Source: Ascaphus truei (Eukaryota > Chordata > Amphibia > Anura > Ascaphidae). From it: DNA of 64,000 bases. The notes beneath the pieces were generated by a model that was not told the DNA's origin, did no database searches, and worked only from the letters and a program-made list of their open reading frames with translations. Shown piece by piece: positions 33,165 through 43,790 of the stretch (position 1 is its first letter; the number at the start of each line of letters is the position of its first letter). Location of the stretch: assembly GCA_036426205.1 (NCBI GenBank), contig CM071586.1, forward strand, positions 10,081,128 to 10,145,127. Direction: 5' to 3'. The position numbers and the translations under genes were made by a program.

Positions 33165-33970
33165 CACTCTGATCTGTATGGGCCAGCTACGGAGCTTGAT
33201 TGCTCAAAAACCGTTCTCGTTATTTTATCATTGTGTAAACTGTATATGCCATCCTACTCATAGAAAACAAACCATCATACACAGCCAGGCCATAAGATAT
33301 CACACAAGAACAGACACCTCACAGCCCTGACTGAATCATTCAGACAGAAGAAAGCAACAGCCAAAAATATTACCCAAATGATCGCAACTGCACTACAAAA
33401 ACTCATGAGAAAACCAGCTCCAATACTAAAAGGAACAAATATACGAATACCAGTGGTAGTCACATACAACCCTGCCCTAGGGGGAATTGAATTGAAAAAG
33501 GTTCAAAGATCTGCAACCCATACTGACAGAGGATGACAAATTAAACGAAATCATCCCCAAACCTCCCATCTTTTAAATCCTCAGACAGAAATTAGTTAAC
33601 AGACAACTTCATAATGAGACTGGCATAAGACTAAGCAACAGCGCACGCTGCAAACTCTGCTCACATGTATGCCAAGTTCCCACAGCCAGCCACGAGCATA
33701 GAACATTCCATGTTAAAGGAACAATCTGCTGCATATTTTGGAATGAGGTATATATGATGATGTCACCAAGTATGCTATATTGGTAAAACCAGCCCAAAAA
33801 CTCCCAACTAGAATGAATTTACACAGACACAATAACACACGCGATAGAAGAATACTACACAGACAACGATACACACTGCATGAGAAGGAAGATTAACCGC
33901 ACAGACGACACACATTAACAACACACAAAAGAAGAAGGAACATCTGTAGGACACACAATAGCAACACCAC
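33165..33970 (+). mobile_element. Penelope-like element fragment with GIY-YIG remnant (copy 2)
   Basis: Readable blocks across frames are IRIPVVVTYNPALGGIE (thumb) near 33435 and KPAQKLPTRMNLHRHN at about 33787-33830. The second corresponds to the conserved start of the GIY-YIG endonuclease domain in Penelope-like elements. Stops and frameshifts are frequent. It follows the third GA-rich copy, as copies 1 and 3 follow theirs. Confidence 0.6.
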
Positions 33971-34099
33971 GAAAAGAGGATAATGCACAGAACACAATAA
34001 CAACTGAACGCTCTTGCTCTGCCCACAAACACGGAGAGAAAGACCCCGGCACTGAGCGTGGGAAGGAATAATACGACACACACCCGCACAGTCGGTAGG

Positions 34100-34860
34100 T
34101 GTGCATTGGAAGGCAGGGCGCCACAGGAGGGGACAAGGGCACTGCGTCCCGGGCCACGTGGGTGAGGGGTGCCCGGACCTCCATCGAGCGCCAGTGTAAT
34201 TTAAAAAAAAAAACGGCGCCTGGTCTCCCAGTTTGGAGCGCCGGAAGTTAGCGTTTGGCTTAAGGTCTCCGGGTTGCCGCGCGTGAGGATAGGGAGTGCC
34301 GGCGCGCGCGGGAATCTGATTTTTCTGAGACAGGTGTTCGCAGCGGGCCCCCCCTGCATCCCTGGTCACATCTCGCAGCCGCCACCTTCCCGACCTATCC
34401 ACTCGCCCGTATCCTCCAATCCACCCCCACGAAGCCACCAGGGGCATAAACGGCCCCTCAGACTGCATGCACAGCAGCTTGGGCGAACTGCAGCCCCCCC
34501 CCCCCCACTGTGCCAACCACCGGGCCGTCCTAAATCAACCCCCGGTATCCCAACCCAGAGCAACCGGGAGCAGCAATGTGGGGTGCCTGCAGCGGGGCCG
34601 GCGGCAACTGCTGTGACCAGCCGCCGGGCCCCTGGCAGCACCGCCACCCCACAGGATCAGGCCGTCCAGCCACCCCTCTCAGCCGGCAGACAACAGCCGC
34701 AGCCGCGGGACACCCCCGTACCCCCCCCCCCACAGCATCTTCCCCGCAGCATCGCCCCATGCAGCATCGTGCCCCCCCCAGCAGCACGGCCACCGGCACA
34801 TTGCGCCCCCCCACCCTGCAGCCACCGGCCTGACCGACTGAGATTATCCCCAAGGTAAAT
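34100..34860 (+). other. GC-rich, CpG-rich island with a proline-rich open frame
   Basis: GC and CpG content rises sharply here. A plus-strand frame at 34274-34858 is open for 194 codons, rich in Pro, Ala, Ser and Arg, and ends just before CCCCAAGGTAAATTTG, which could be a splice donor (AAG/GTAAAT). I do not recognise the protein, and GC-rich DNA often stays open by chance. It could be a first exon of an unknown gene or the 5' UTR of a LINE. Confidence 0.35.
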
Positions 34861-34869
34861 TTGAATTAT

Positions 34870-35740
34870 ATATATGTATTGAGGGTGTTGGGGTATTTTT
34901 TAAGGGATTGGGGGGCTTGGGGTATTTTTATTGAATGGATGGGGCTGGCTTGGGGTATTTTTTACATGATTGGGGGGCTTGGAGTATTTTTATATGGAGT
35001 GGGGGCCTTGGGTATTTTTTATATGGATTGGGGGGGTTGGGGGTATTTTTTATTTGGATTAGGGGCTTGGGTTATTTTTTATATGGATTGGGGGGCTTGG
35101 GGTATTTTTTATATGATTGGGGGGCTTGGTGGTATTTTTATGGATTGGGGGTTTGGGGAATTTTTATATGGATTGGGGAGCTTTGGAGCTTTGGGTATTT
35201 TATATGGATGGGGGGCTTGGGGTATTGTTTATGGATTAGGGGCTTGGGGTATTTTTTTATGGATTGGGGGTGTGGGGTATTTTTTATATGGATTGGGGGG
35301 CTTGGGGGATTTTTTATATGGATTGGGTGGCTTGGGGTATTTTTATAGGATTGGTGGCTTGGGGGATTTTTTATATGGATTGGTGCCTTGGGGTATTTTT
35401 TTATATGGTTGGGGGGGCTTGGGGTATTTTTTATATGGATGGGGGCCTTGGGTATTTTGTATATGGATTGGGGGCTTGGGGTATTTTTTAATGGATTGGG
35501 GGCTTGGGTATGTTTATATGGATTGGGGGCGTTGGGGTATTTTTATAGTGGATTGGGGGTCTTGGGTATTTTTTACATGGATTGGGGGGCTTGGGGTATT
35601 TTTTTATGTGGATTGGGGGCTTGGGGTATTTTTTACATGGATTGGGGGGGCATTGGGGTATTTCTTTTATGTGGATTGGGGGCTTTGGGGGTTTTTTACA
35701 TGGATTGGGGCTCTTGGGGTTGCTTTTTAAATGGATTGGA
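34870..35740 (+). repeat. About 30-bp G/T-rich minisatellite
   Basis: About 28 units resemble ATGGATTGGGGGGCTTGGGG then TATTTTTTAT. Length varies by single bases in the homopolymer runs. A 289-codon frame of Gly, Trp, Tyr and Phe crosses it only because the unit lacks stops. Confidence 0.9.
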
Positions 35741-35741
35741 G

Positions 35742-35743
<2 letters not shown>

Positions 35744-35798
<55 letters not shown>

Positions 35799-35831
35799 TG
35801 TGTGTGTGTGGTGTGTGTGTGTGTGTGTGTG

Positions 35832-35873
<42 letters not shown>

Positions 35874-35905
35874 TGTGTGTGCGTGCTGTGTGGGTGTGTG
35901 TGTGT
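35744..35905. repeat. TG microsatellite, interrupted
   Basis: About 160 bp of TG dinucleotides with occasional GG, TT or GC interruptions. Confidence 0.95.
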
Positions 35906-36470
35906 ATACATATCTTAATATATATAATGAAAGGTTAGTGCTAATCGATGGGTGAATCTGATTGTCTCAGCCTTGGCCAATCAGATTGTGGGCTCTGACG
36001 TCACCAACTGCCACTCTCTCCCCACTCGGCAGCCACACACCACACACATAACACACTCTCTCTCTCTCCTCCCCCCCCATCACACCACACCTCACGCGCC
36101 CTGCATCGGCTCAAGGTACGGAGGGGGAGCGCGGCGCGGCCCTCCTGCCCCAGCTACCAATGCTCCCTTCCCTCCCTCCCCGGCACTCTTCCCTCCCTCC
36201 CCGGCGGGTGGACAGGCAGGGGCAGCCAGCATTCCTCTGAGCTGCCTAGCGGCGCCGAGTGGGGTTAAGATGGTGTCTTGGGAAGGAACACTCACTCCGC
36301 CAGTGACTCGCAGCGCCGAGGGGCTAAGAGGCGCGCCCGGAAGGACCCCTCTTCCTTCTCTGCAACCTCGGACTCACGGCGCTGAGAGTGGGTAAGATGC
36401 GGTGCACAGGCGGACACGACGGGGGGGGGGTATTCAGTCAGGGAGAAGAGGGTTGGGGGAGAGAGGATAA
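35905..36470 (+). repeat. Promoter-like duplicated unit, copy 3 (indel-rich)
   Basis: It follows copy 1 through the CCAAT palindrome (about 35955-35987), the CRE (35996-36003), the CpG-rich tail and the YY1/ETS-like units, up to GGTATTCAGTCAGG. Many single-base insertions and deletions separate it from copies 1 and 2, which are nearly identical to each other. Confidence 0.7.
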
Positions 36471-36840
36471 CGATGAGGAAGGGGATGGAGAGGGTAAGGA
36501 AGGAGAGGGGGGGGGGAGAGGGGAGGAAGGAGAAGGGCGGGGAGAGAGGACGGATAGAGACGGGCGGGAGGAGAGAGGGGGAGAGAGGGAGTCAGGAGAG
36601 GTGGGGGGGAAGAGAGGAAAGTAGGAGATGGGGGGAGGTAGGGACGAGAGGCGGCGGGAGACGAGGGGTGGACTGCAGGGGGGAGTCAGCAGAGGGGGGG
36701 AGAGCGAGGAGGTCGGAGAGGGGGAGGAGGAGAGGGAGTGGGGGTGGAGTAAGGAGGAGAAAGGGGGGGAGCTAGAACAGCTGGTGAGAGTGGGGGGAGG
36801 AAGCGGAAGGAGTTGAGAGGGACGAGTGGGGGAGCCAGAA
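36470..36840 (+). repeat. Purine-rich low-complexity tract
   Basis: The plus strand is almost all G and A. Frames rich in Gly, Glu and Arg are composition effects. Confidence 0.8.
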
Positions 36841-37440
36841 CATTACATACGGGCAAAGCCGGGTTATATCAGTAGTTATATATGATGATTATTATAATCT
36901 ATATATATATAACATGTTATATTACAGATATATATTATAGATATCATATATGTATATATATATATATACAGTGGTTGAGACAAATCACCTATATGATTAT
37001 ATAGATATATAATATATATAATAGATGAGAGTATATATAATATACTTGTATATATTGGGGTAGGTGGGGTTTTTTGGATGATTGGCTTATATTTATTGGT
37101 GGGGGGGTTTTTGGTAGATCATTGTGGGTGGGTGTCTTTGTTCTTGGGGGGGAAAGGGTTTGCCGGTGGGTTTTTGGTATCTATCTTGTGGGGGGAATTG
37201 TGTGTGGGGGGGGGTACGGATTGAGTGAGCGTGGGGTAATTGACGGAGGGAGAGGAGAGGGGGTGAGTGAGGAAAAGAGGGAGTAAGAGTGAGAAGCAGG
37301 GGAGAGAAATGCATGCGAGGCGGGAGGGTGAGACAGAAGGGAGAGAAATACATGGGAAGAGGGGGAAAGAGAGGGGACTCGTGAGGTGTGAAATGGGGGG
37401 GGTTGGCGGGCAATACCGCTGACACCGGGGGGAGGGGGAG
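36841..37440. other. AT-rich palindromic stretch followed by G/T- and G/A-rich DNA
   Basis: About 36860-37060 is dominated by ATATAT-type sequence with local palindromes. About 37060-37440 is G-rich low-complexity DNA. No gene is seen. Confidence 0.5.
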
Positions 37441-37734
37441 GGGCCCTGCTTAAAATGTTTGTCCCGGGCCCCACGTTTTCTGTTGGCGGCCCTGCTGGAA
37501 GGCGGATCTGGGTTGGAGAGTGTAGAAGATGCGGTATACTTGCCGAGAGATCCGGGATTGTAGAAGGCAGGATAGTAGGGGTCCATAAGCCATGGTCTGG
37601 GATTGGAGAGAGCAGCGTAGACCGAGTCTGTATGCCGTGTTCAAGGTTAGAAGAGATCGCCGTAGTCGAGGGTATGCCAAAGTCCAAAATCCAGAAGGGT
37701 CCACAAACAAGCCGGGTCGGTACACAAGAGGTTA
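37441..37734. other. Unassigned repeat-like DNA
   Basis: A moderately GC-rich segment with overlapping frames on both strands and no recognised motif. It abuts the first L1-like direct repeat. Confidence 0.3.
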
Positions 37735-37946
37735 TGCAAAGGAGAGAGCACTGCACAAACGAAGTGAGCTTCACGAGGCTACTTAGGGTTATGCTGAGCA
37801 AAGCATCGTTCTTCGGCAGGCCATGCGTCATCAAGATGTTCTCTTTCGCAAGGCTGTTCTATCCAATGCAAACATTACCCCTATTAATTAAACAAAAGGA
37901 TATAAATGAGTTAATTAAGGGTACTGTATACACAACTTCCTGTGAA
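37735..37946 (+). repeat. 212-bp direct repeat of L1-like coding sequence, left copy
   Basis: Nearly identical to 38674-38885. It encodes part of an L1-type ORF2: MLSKASFFGRPCVIKMFSFA and RLFYPMQTLPLLIKQKDINE, resembling the GR-VIKM and LLY-QTLP blocks C-terminal to the L1 reverse transcriptase. Confidence 0.75.
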
Positions 37947-38673
37947 GAGAGACATTATTAGAGCTTTCGAAACGCGTTGGAAGGTTGTTTGGCATCGTTG
38001 AGCCACCGTAGGACAAACACTGGTGACGTCATCGTGCGAGCGGATCGTGTGTATTCCAGGAAGCAATTCACGTTGGAGCACAGAACTTGATCCCCGGCAG
38101 CAGAGACGAAAACACCAACAGGCGAGCGGCGATCTCAGCGGCAAAGACCAAAAAACCAAGTGCTTATTACCTATTCACATCTGGTGAGTAGGTTTCCAAT
38201 TTTAACCAGGCGGAGCAAAGAAAGAAATCTTGGACTAAGTTCCTAAGTGCAAGATGGTGGATAGTGCTTAGGCACTTGTCTATTGTTCATCCAGTGCTAG
38301 GCATATTTTTTATTTTATATTTTATATTCATTTTTATTCATTGTTATCCATGGTTATTTTAACTTAATAAATTGCTCCTTCATTGTATTTATGTTATCCC
38401 TTGGGTAATACACCATTGCAGGCTTTCTGCATTTTTTGTCTTTTTCTCCCCCTTTCCTGAGGTCACAGCTCAACAGAAGGAATCTCAAGCATACTCTTCT
38501 ATATCCTTGCCTCAGCGCCAGAAAAGGTTACCTTTTTCCTTCAATCCAATTCTGGGTAGAAGATACCAGAACTATCTTTTCAAGGCAGCTCCAGGACTAC
38601 CATTCGGACATTGTATCTAAGGTTTTTATATTGTTGTTTGCATAAGCGCTGATCATACACCTATTTTTTCACC
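37947..38673 (+). mobile_element. Penelope-like terminal-type segment between direct repeats
   Basis: This 727-bp segment sits between the two 212-bp repeats. Its left edge carries TTTCGAAACGCGTTGGAAGG, similar to the 3' half of the hammerhead-like motif at 60267-60305. With CTTCC upstream it could form a stem I of five pairs, although the CTGANGA core is degenerate. The remainder is non-coding, with AT-rich and pyrimidine-rich stretches. Assignment to a Penelope-like element is inferred from that motif. Confidence 0.45.
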
Positions 38674-39401
38674 TGCAAAGGAGAGAGCACTGCACAAACG
38701 AAGTGAGCTTCACGAGGCTACTTAGGGTTATGCTGAGCAAAGCATCGTTCTTCGGCAGGCCATGCGTCATCAAGATGTTCTCTTTCGCAAGGCTGTTCTA
38801 TCCAATGCAAACATTGCCCCTATTAATTAAACAAAAGGATATAAATGAGTTAATTAAGGGTACTGTATAAACAACTTCCTGTGAAATAGGGAAAAAAAAC
38901 AGAATTGCATTAAACAATTGCAAATGACCAAGGAAATGGAAGGAATGAATGTCCCCAACATATGGGACTATAACCTGGCATGCTTACTGAGACACGTAGG
39001 AGACTGGATTGTAGGAAACAAATATTATTCCACTCTAGAGAGAGAGAAACAATTCTCCAGCCAGTTTTCACTAGCAGCATTTACTCCATTTAGAATGGTG
39101 GATGATACCCCAGGAACTCAAATCAAATATACTAGTTCAAGACACTATCATAACCTGGAGAGTAATGGTGCAGAAATGTATACTATCGTACTCCATCTCT
39201 AGATTTTTGCCAATACTGGGCAACCATATGTTCCCACCAGCAAAGGACCACAAGATGTTCCACATATGGGGTGCAAGAGGGGTTAGATGCCTTGACCATA
39301 TCGTCAATAAAGAAAATAAAAAATGTATGACTTACCAAGAACTAGTCCAGAAATATGACCTCCCCAAAAAATCGAATTTGACCTTATATTCAAGTACTAG
39401 A

Positions 39402-39676
39402 CCCGAGGTGCGCAAAGTGGGGGAGGGGAGAGCAGCTTTTACAGAGGCCACGCACTTCCCCGAAAGCATTTAAAATAAATGCCGGGGATCGTGCGAGGCC
39501 TCTGTAACTTTTTACTTACCTTCCCTTCCAGCGACGCGTATCCATGGCAACCCGGCGTCAAATGATGCCGCGGGGTCACGTGACATCACATGACCCCACA
39601 ACGTCATTTGAAGCTGGAGCCGTGCAAAGAGGGCAGAGGAGACAGGGGGCACATGTAGGAAACTTTGTACACCCAT
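39402..39676. mobile_element. hAT-type MITE with 8-bp target-site duplication
   Basis: This 275-bp insertion in the L1-like LINE is flanked by perfect 8-bp repeats GTACTAGA (39394-39401 and 39677-39684). The ends CCCGAGGTGCGCAAAGT and, complemented, ATGGGTGTACAAAGTTT form imperfect terminal inverted repeats of hAT style. Confidence 0.8.
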
Positions 39677-39719
39677 GTACTAGACTATGACAAGAAACTC
39701 CAAGATTAGAATCCATATA

Positions 39720-39949
39720 AAGCTCAACCCCGTTATAACTCGGTCCGTTACAACGCGAATCCTCTTATAGCGCGATGTAAGCGTGGCTCCCAACTTTCGT
39801 ATTTATGAATACTTTACAACCCGATTATTGGTATCCTAAATACTTTATTGTACAACGCATACAATTGTACATTATTTCTAACGCGATCCGCTTATAACGC
39901 GGTGTGATTCTAGGGACCCCAAGCACAGCGTTATCAGGGGGTTGAGGTG
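39720..39949. mobile_element. Tigger-like MITE, 230 bp
   Basis: TA-flanked, with CTCAACCCCGTTATAAC at the left and the complement CTCAACCCCCTGATAAC at the right. These are pogo/Tigger-type ends. No coding capacity is seen. It splits the L1-like LINE a second time. Confidence 0.7.
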
Positions 39950-40330
39950 TATCTTAAAAATTAACTTATTTGACAGCTATTTTTGATCAGAATAGTACAA
40001 CAAAATACACATTAGCAGAACTATATAAGCTACAGTAACTAGGGACTAAGACTTCCAGGAAGTCCAGGCAATGGGGGATTTAGTTACGGGATATGTAAGA
40101 ACATGCAAAATAATAGTCTTAGAACATTGGATAAAAAAGCAATTCAAGATAACACACCGAGCATATATTCCATTTGCCAGACAAATAAAAAGCATTGAGA
40201 CAGGTACAACAGAATGCCCAAAACGCCGACTAAATAAAGCTAATCTCAAGCATTGTCTCTGGTCATGCGACAAGATCTCAGAATTCTGGGACCAAGTCCT
40301 ACAATATACTGCATGGCAAAGGTAACACAA

Positions 40331-40695
40331 GGGAAGTGGAAAAAGCATCCACGTCCCATGTTATTCGCCAACACTGAGCCTTGGACAATAAAATTCAATC
40401 AAAACAGACCAGCGGTTCTTCCAACAGAATTCATTGTTTCAACAGCAAGAAAAGCAATTATGATTAAGTGGCTTGAGCCAGGCACGCCAAGCATGGATTT
40501 AATTAGATCCCTGCTCATTAGGTTAATTACCAGAGACAAAATAACAAATCAACAGACGGAGGATAACTAGTATAACAACTACTATTCCAAAAGGGGGGGT
40601 CGATTCTAGCTTCTTTTCCAACCCAAGAGAAATTCAGATGTAAAAGGAACGAGACTTAAGGGGGCTCTGCTATAAGGGTCGATAAGCCACTTATC
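40331..40695. other. Probable 3' UTR of the L1-like LINE
   Basis: No coding motif is seen. The segment ends where the CR1-like 3' end (TTACATAGTTACATAG) begins near 40700. Confidence 0.35.
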
Positions 40696-40699
40696 AAAT

Positions 40700-41640
40700 A
40701 CTTACATAGTTACATAGTTACAGTAAATAGTAGATGAGGTTGAAAAAAGACATACACTGGCGACACACTTTATTCGAGCTCGGCTAGTCCCACGAATTCG
40801 GGTATACCCGGGTGTATTGAGGTTTGTGACTGTTTTCTGCCCGAGTGCATTGAGGTATTTTCCAAGCTGGATTGAACATTTTATTCCCGCTGGCTGCAAT
40901 ACTGCACAGTATATATATATACTGCCTTACAATTCATGAATTTATGCCATCTGGTAGACACGCGAAGCATTGCAGCCTATTAAATCCTAATCATTATCAT
41001 TTACAGATCACCGCCCGTCAGCCAGCATGAACCCAGGCTGGGAAGCAAACGCAACGGGGCTTGTCAGAGGTGAGGAGCGGCGCATTCCAGGTATCTGCCA
41101 GGTACATACTGGGTATTTGCTCGAATAAAGTGTGTCGGTGCAGTAAGTCCATCAAGTTCACCTATGCTAAATTTAGATACTTTATCCTATATCTATACTT
41201 CCTTATTGATCCAGAGGATGGCAAACACAAACCCCCAGTGTCATATCATCCAATGATATCTCATAAGGGAAAAATAAATTCCTTCCCGACTCCAAGAATT
41301 GGCAATCGGATTAATCCCTGGATCAACATCCTTCCCATGTTTACTTATTTGGTATATCGCTGTATACCTTTCCTTTCTAAAAAGATGTCCAACCTTTTTT
41401 TGAGCAAATCAATTGTATCTGCCATCACAGTCTCCATGTGTAATGAATTCCACATTTTAGCTGCCCTTACTGTAAAGAACCCTTTCCTTTGTTGCTGGTG
41501 AAATCTCCTTTCCTCCAAACTTAAGGGATGCCCCGAGTCCTTTGTACTGCCCTTGGGATGAATAGTTCTTTAAAAAGCTCCCTGTACTGTCCCCGTAAAT
41601 ATTTGTATATAGTCTGGTCCAATTCTTTTAATGCATACCA
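40700..41640 (-). mobile_element. CR1-like LINE 3' end, split by a MITE
   Basis: It is homologous to 9425-9990 in the same orientation. It starts at TTACATAGTTACA near 40704 and continues after the MITE from 41146 to about 41625. Minus-strand translation is interrupted. The MITE insertion site can be reconstructed because the uninterrupted family sequence is present at 9470-9490. Confidence 0.75.
40755..41143. mobile_element. TA-flanked MITE with CACACTTTATTCGA-type ends (copy 2)
   Basis: This 389-bp element lies between TA at 40753-40754 and TA at 41144-41145. The left end is CACTGGCGACACACTTTATT. The right end complement is CTGCACCGACACACTTTATT. Removing it and one TA restores GACATAAGTCCATCAAG, which agrees with ACATAAGTCAATCAAG at about 9475. 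It is homologous to 32678-33079. Confidence 0.8.
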
Positions 41641-42310
41641 ATAAATAGTGTTTTTAACTCTTTCATTACGCGATACATCCTGGATCAGTACCACTAATTT
41701 CTTTGGCTTCCCCTACTTTTGTTTATGTACTTTCCCTTATACAGATATTGAGTGCACGCTATAGGGACTTTTCTAGTATTATCTGTATTTACTATGAGTG
41801 TCTCGCTGCTTGTCAAACTCGCACTTGCCCCCATTCTACCTCCATAACCCCTTGTTTCCTCATCTATTCTATTTAGTTTGTTATATGTTTCATTCCACTC
41901 CCCCCTCACTCCTAGTTTAAAATCTCCTCCAACTTTTTTAGCACAGAAGATCCCTCTTCCTTGAGGTGCAATCCGTCCCTAGAATATAGATGGCACCTCT
42001 CAGAAAAGAAGTCCCAGTGCTCTAAAAACCCAAACCCCTCCTTCCTGCACCACTTTCTTAGCCATGCATTAACCTCCCTAATCTCTGACTGTCTCCCTGT
42101 GCATGCGCATGGCACTGGCATTTCAGAAAATACTACCTTGGAGGTCCTTGCCTTAAGCTTTTGGCCTAGATCCCTGAAATATTTTTTTAAGGACCCTCCA
42201 TCTTTCTCTAACTTTGTCATTGGTGCCGACATGAACCAAGACCACCGGGTCAATCCCAGTCCCCTCTCAACAATCTGTCTACCCAATCCACAATGTGCCG
42301 AAGCCACTTA
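41640..42310 (-). pseudogene. CR1-type ORF1 remnant with SGNH esterase-like domain
   Basis: The minus-strand frame at 41912-42307 has FRDLGQKLKARTSKVVFSEM, EVNAWLRKWCRKEGFGFLEH and SRDGLHLKEEGSSVLKKL. The last contains the Asp-x-x-His block of SGNH/GDSL hydrolases. In a neighbouring frame, near 42215-42260, VVLVHVGTND is readable, the conserved GTND block. A frameshift lies between these parts. Such esterase domains are known in CR1-clade ORF1 proteins. The N-terminal Ser block is not seen. The fragment directly precedes the 3' end of the CR1-like LINE on the same strand, as if ORF2 were deleted. Confidence 0.7.
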
Positions 42311-42739
42311 TCGGCAAAAATGCCTACTGCTATTGAGTAAGCCTCAATAAGTGGGCGATAAAAGCATGAATCGCCAAAAATTTCAGCCGTCATAAAAAAA
42401 ATCGCTGGGTGAGCAGCAATAAGCCACTTTTTGGCAGGTTATGAAACTCATGCAATTCTAGTAGCTGCGATTAGGTTATCCTATCATGGATTGATTGATT
42501 CTAGAGGTCTCCAGATCTGATACCCAATAATATCAGCACCGGAGACCCCCGGCATGAATCACATGCAATAAAGATGCATTTACAGGCAACTTCATTACCT
42601 TGGTGTCTAACCGCTAAGGCAATGAAGGGGCTAACCCCTCCCGCTACCCACCAAGGGCCAAATCCCCCCTTCACCCACCTCTGCTACCCACAATAAACAC
42701 TAGTACCGACCTCCTCTACCCCCACATGATTGATAAAAG

Positions 42740-42890
42740 CGGCCGCGGTTGTCCGGGAGTCCTCAGGTGGGTCCCGTGGGTTTTCGGGGATCCACAGGTA
42801 GTCCCTGTGGGTGTCTGGGGACCTTGGTTGGTCTCTGTGGGTTTCTGGGGGCCCTCAGATGGTCCCTGCAGGTCCCCGCTGGCCTGCGGT
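42740..42890 (+). repeat. GGTCCCTGTGGGT-type minisatellite, left of the Rex1-like LINE
   Basis: Units of about 30 to 50 bp contain GTCCCTGTGGGT and CTGGGGACC motifs. A related array in reverse orientation lies at 48870-49120 on the other side of the LINE. Confidence 0.7.
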
Positions 42891-43432
42891 ACCAATTCTG
42901 TGGTTATTTGTTTTTGCAATACATTGAAATAAATACACCCCCTGCCCCCAACACATACAGCACATTAATGGGCAAAATAACTATTATCCTGATATGGATA
43001 ATAACTAATTTGCCCATTATAAAATAGAACATTTGCCAGTCACCATAAATACAGTAAATAAAACTTTCTACTTACCCCTGCCACCATGAAGGGTGTCCTC
43101 ATCAGCATACTCAAGATCCATGTCCTCCGTTGCCAGAAAGAATACAAGACAAAATACTATCTAATGGCCCCTAACTCCTTAATCAACTTATCAGTTAATA
43201 ACCATTATAGTAATTAAGGGGTTAAGCCCCATCCCCCGCTACCCACCAGGGAGGCCTAACCACCCACCCCGGGACCGCTATACCCACCCTCTACCCATTG
43301 ATTGGCATAGTGGTACATCATAACCATATAATATTGGCATGATAAGCCACTATAGCAGTCAATGGTCACCCTAATAAAAAAGCATGAAGGCCAAAAATAC
43401 ACAATAATAAAAGATATACAGAAGCACCTAAA

Positions 43433-43790
43433 CACCCCAATTAAATAAATAAAAGTACTAGCCAACCAATTAAATAAATAAAAGCACTAACCAACCAATT
43501 AAATAAATAAAATCACTAGCCAAACAATTAAATAAATAAAAGCACTATCCACCCAATTAAATAAATAAAAGCGCTAACCAACCAATTAAATAAATAAATA
43601 AAAGCACTAGCTAAACAATAAAATAAATAAATGCACTATCTAACCAATTAAATAAATAAAAGCACTAACAAACAAAACAATTAATTAATTTTAAACACTA
43701 GCCAACAAAACAATTAATGAATTTAAACCAGTTGCCAACAAAACAAATAATTAATTTAAAACTGTAACCAATCCTAAAATGTACGAAAAA
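43433..43790. repeat. 29-bp AT-rich minisatellite
   Basis: About ten units of AACCAACCAATTAAATAAAT then AAAAGCACT occur, increasingly diverged to the right. Confidence 0.85.

Larger units (their letters stand above)
38674..40330 (+). mobile_element. L1-like LINE ORF2 C-terminal region, interrupted
   Basis: After the second 212-bp repeat the L1-like frame continues with MNVPNIWDYNLACLLRHVGD near 38940. The block WGARGVRCLDHIVNKENK then MTYQELVQKYDLP lies near 39265-39365. After two nested MITEs comes HWIKKQFKITHRAYIPFARQ near 40120, and ECPKRRLNKANLKHCLWSCD then ISEFWDQVLQY up to about 40310. This order matches the C-terminal domain of L1-type ORF2. Frameshifts separate the pieces. The DNA to about 40690 is probably the 3' UTR. 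Confidence 0.65.

Noticed and set aside
34861..35730. 289-codon Gly/Trp/Tyr/Phe frame
   Set aside because: It follows a roughly 30-bp G/T-rich minisatellite with single-base length changes. Composition explains the open frame.
35696..35911. His/Thr repeat protein on the minus strand
   Set aside because: It is the translation of a TG microsatellite.
43433..43790. CRISPR-like array
   Set aside because: The 29-bp units are contiguous with no unique spacers, and the genome is eukaryotic. The same applies to the other minisatellites.
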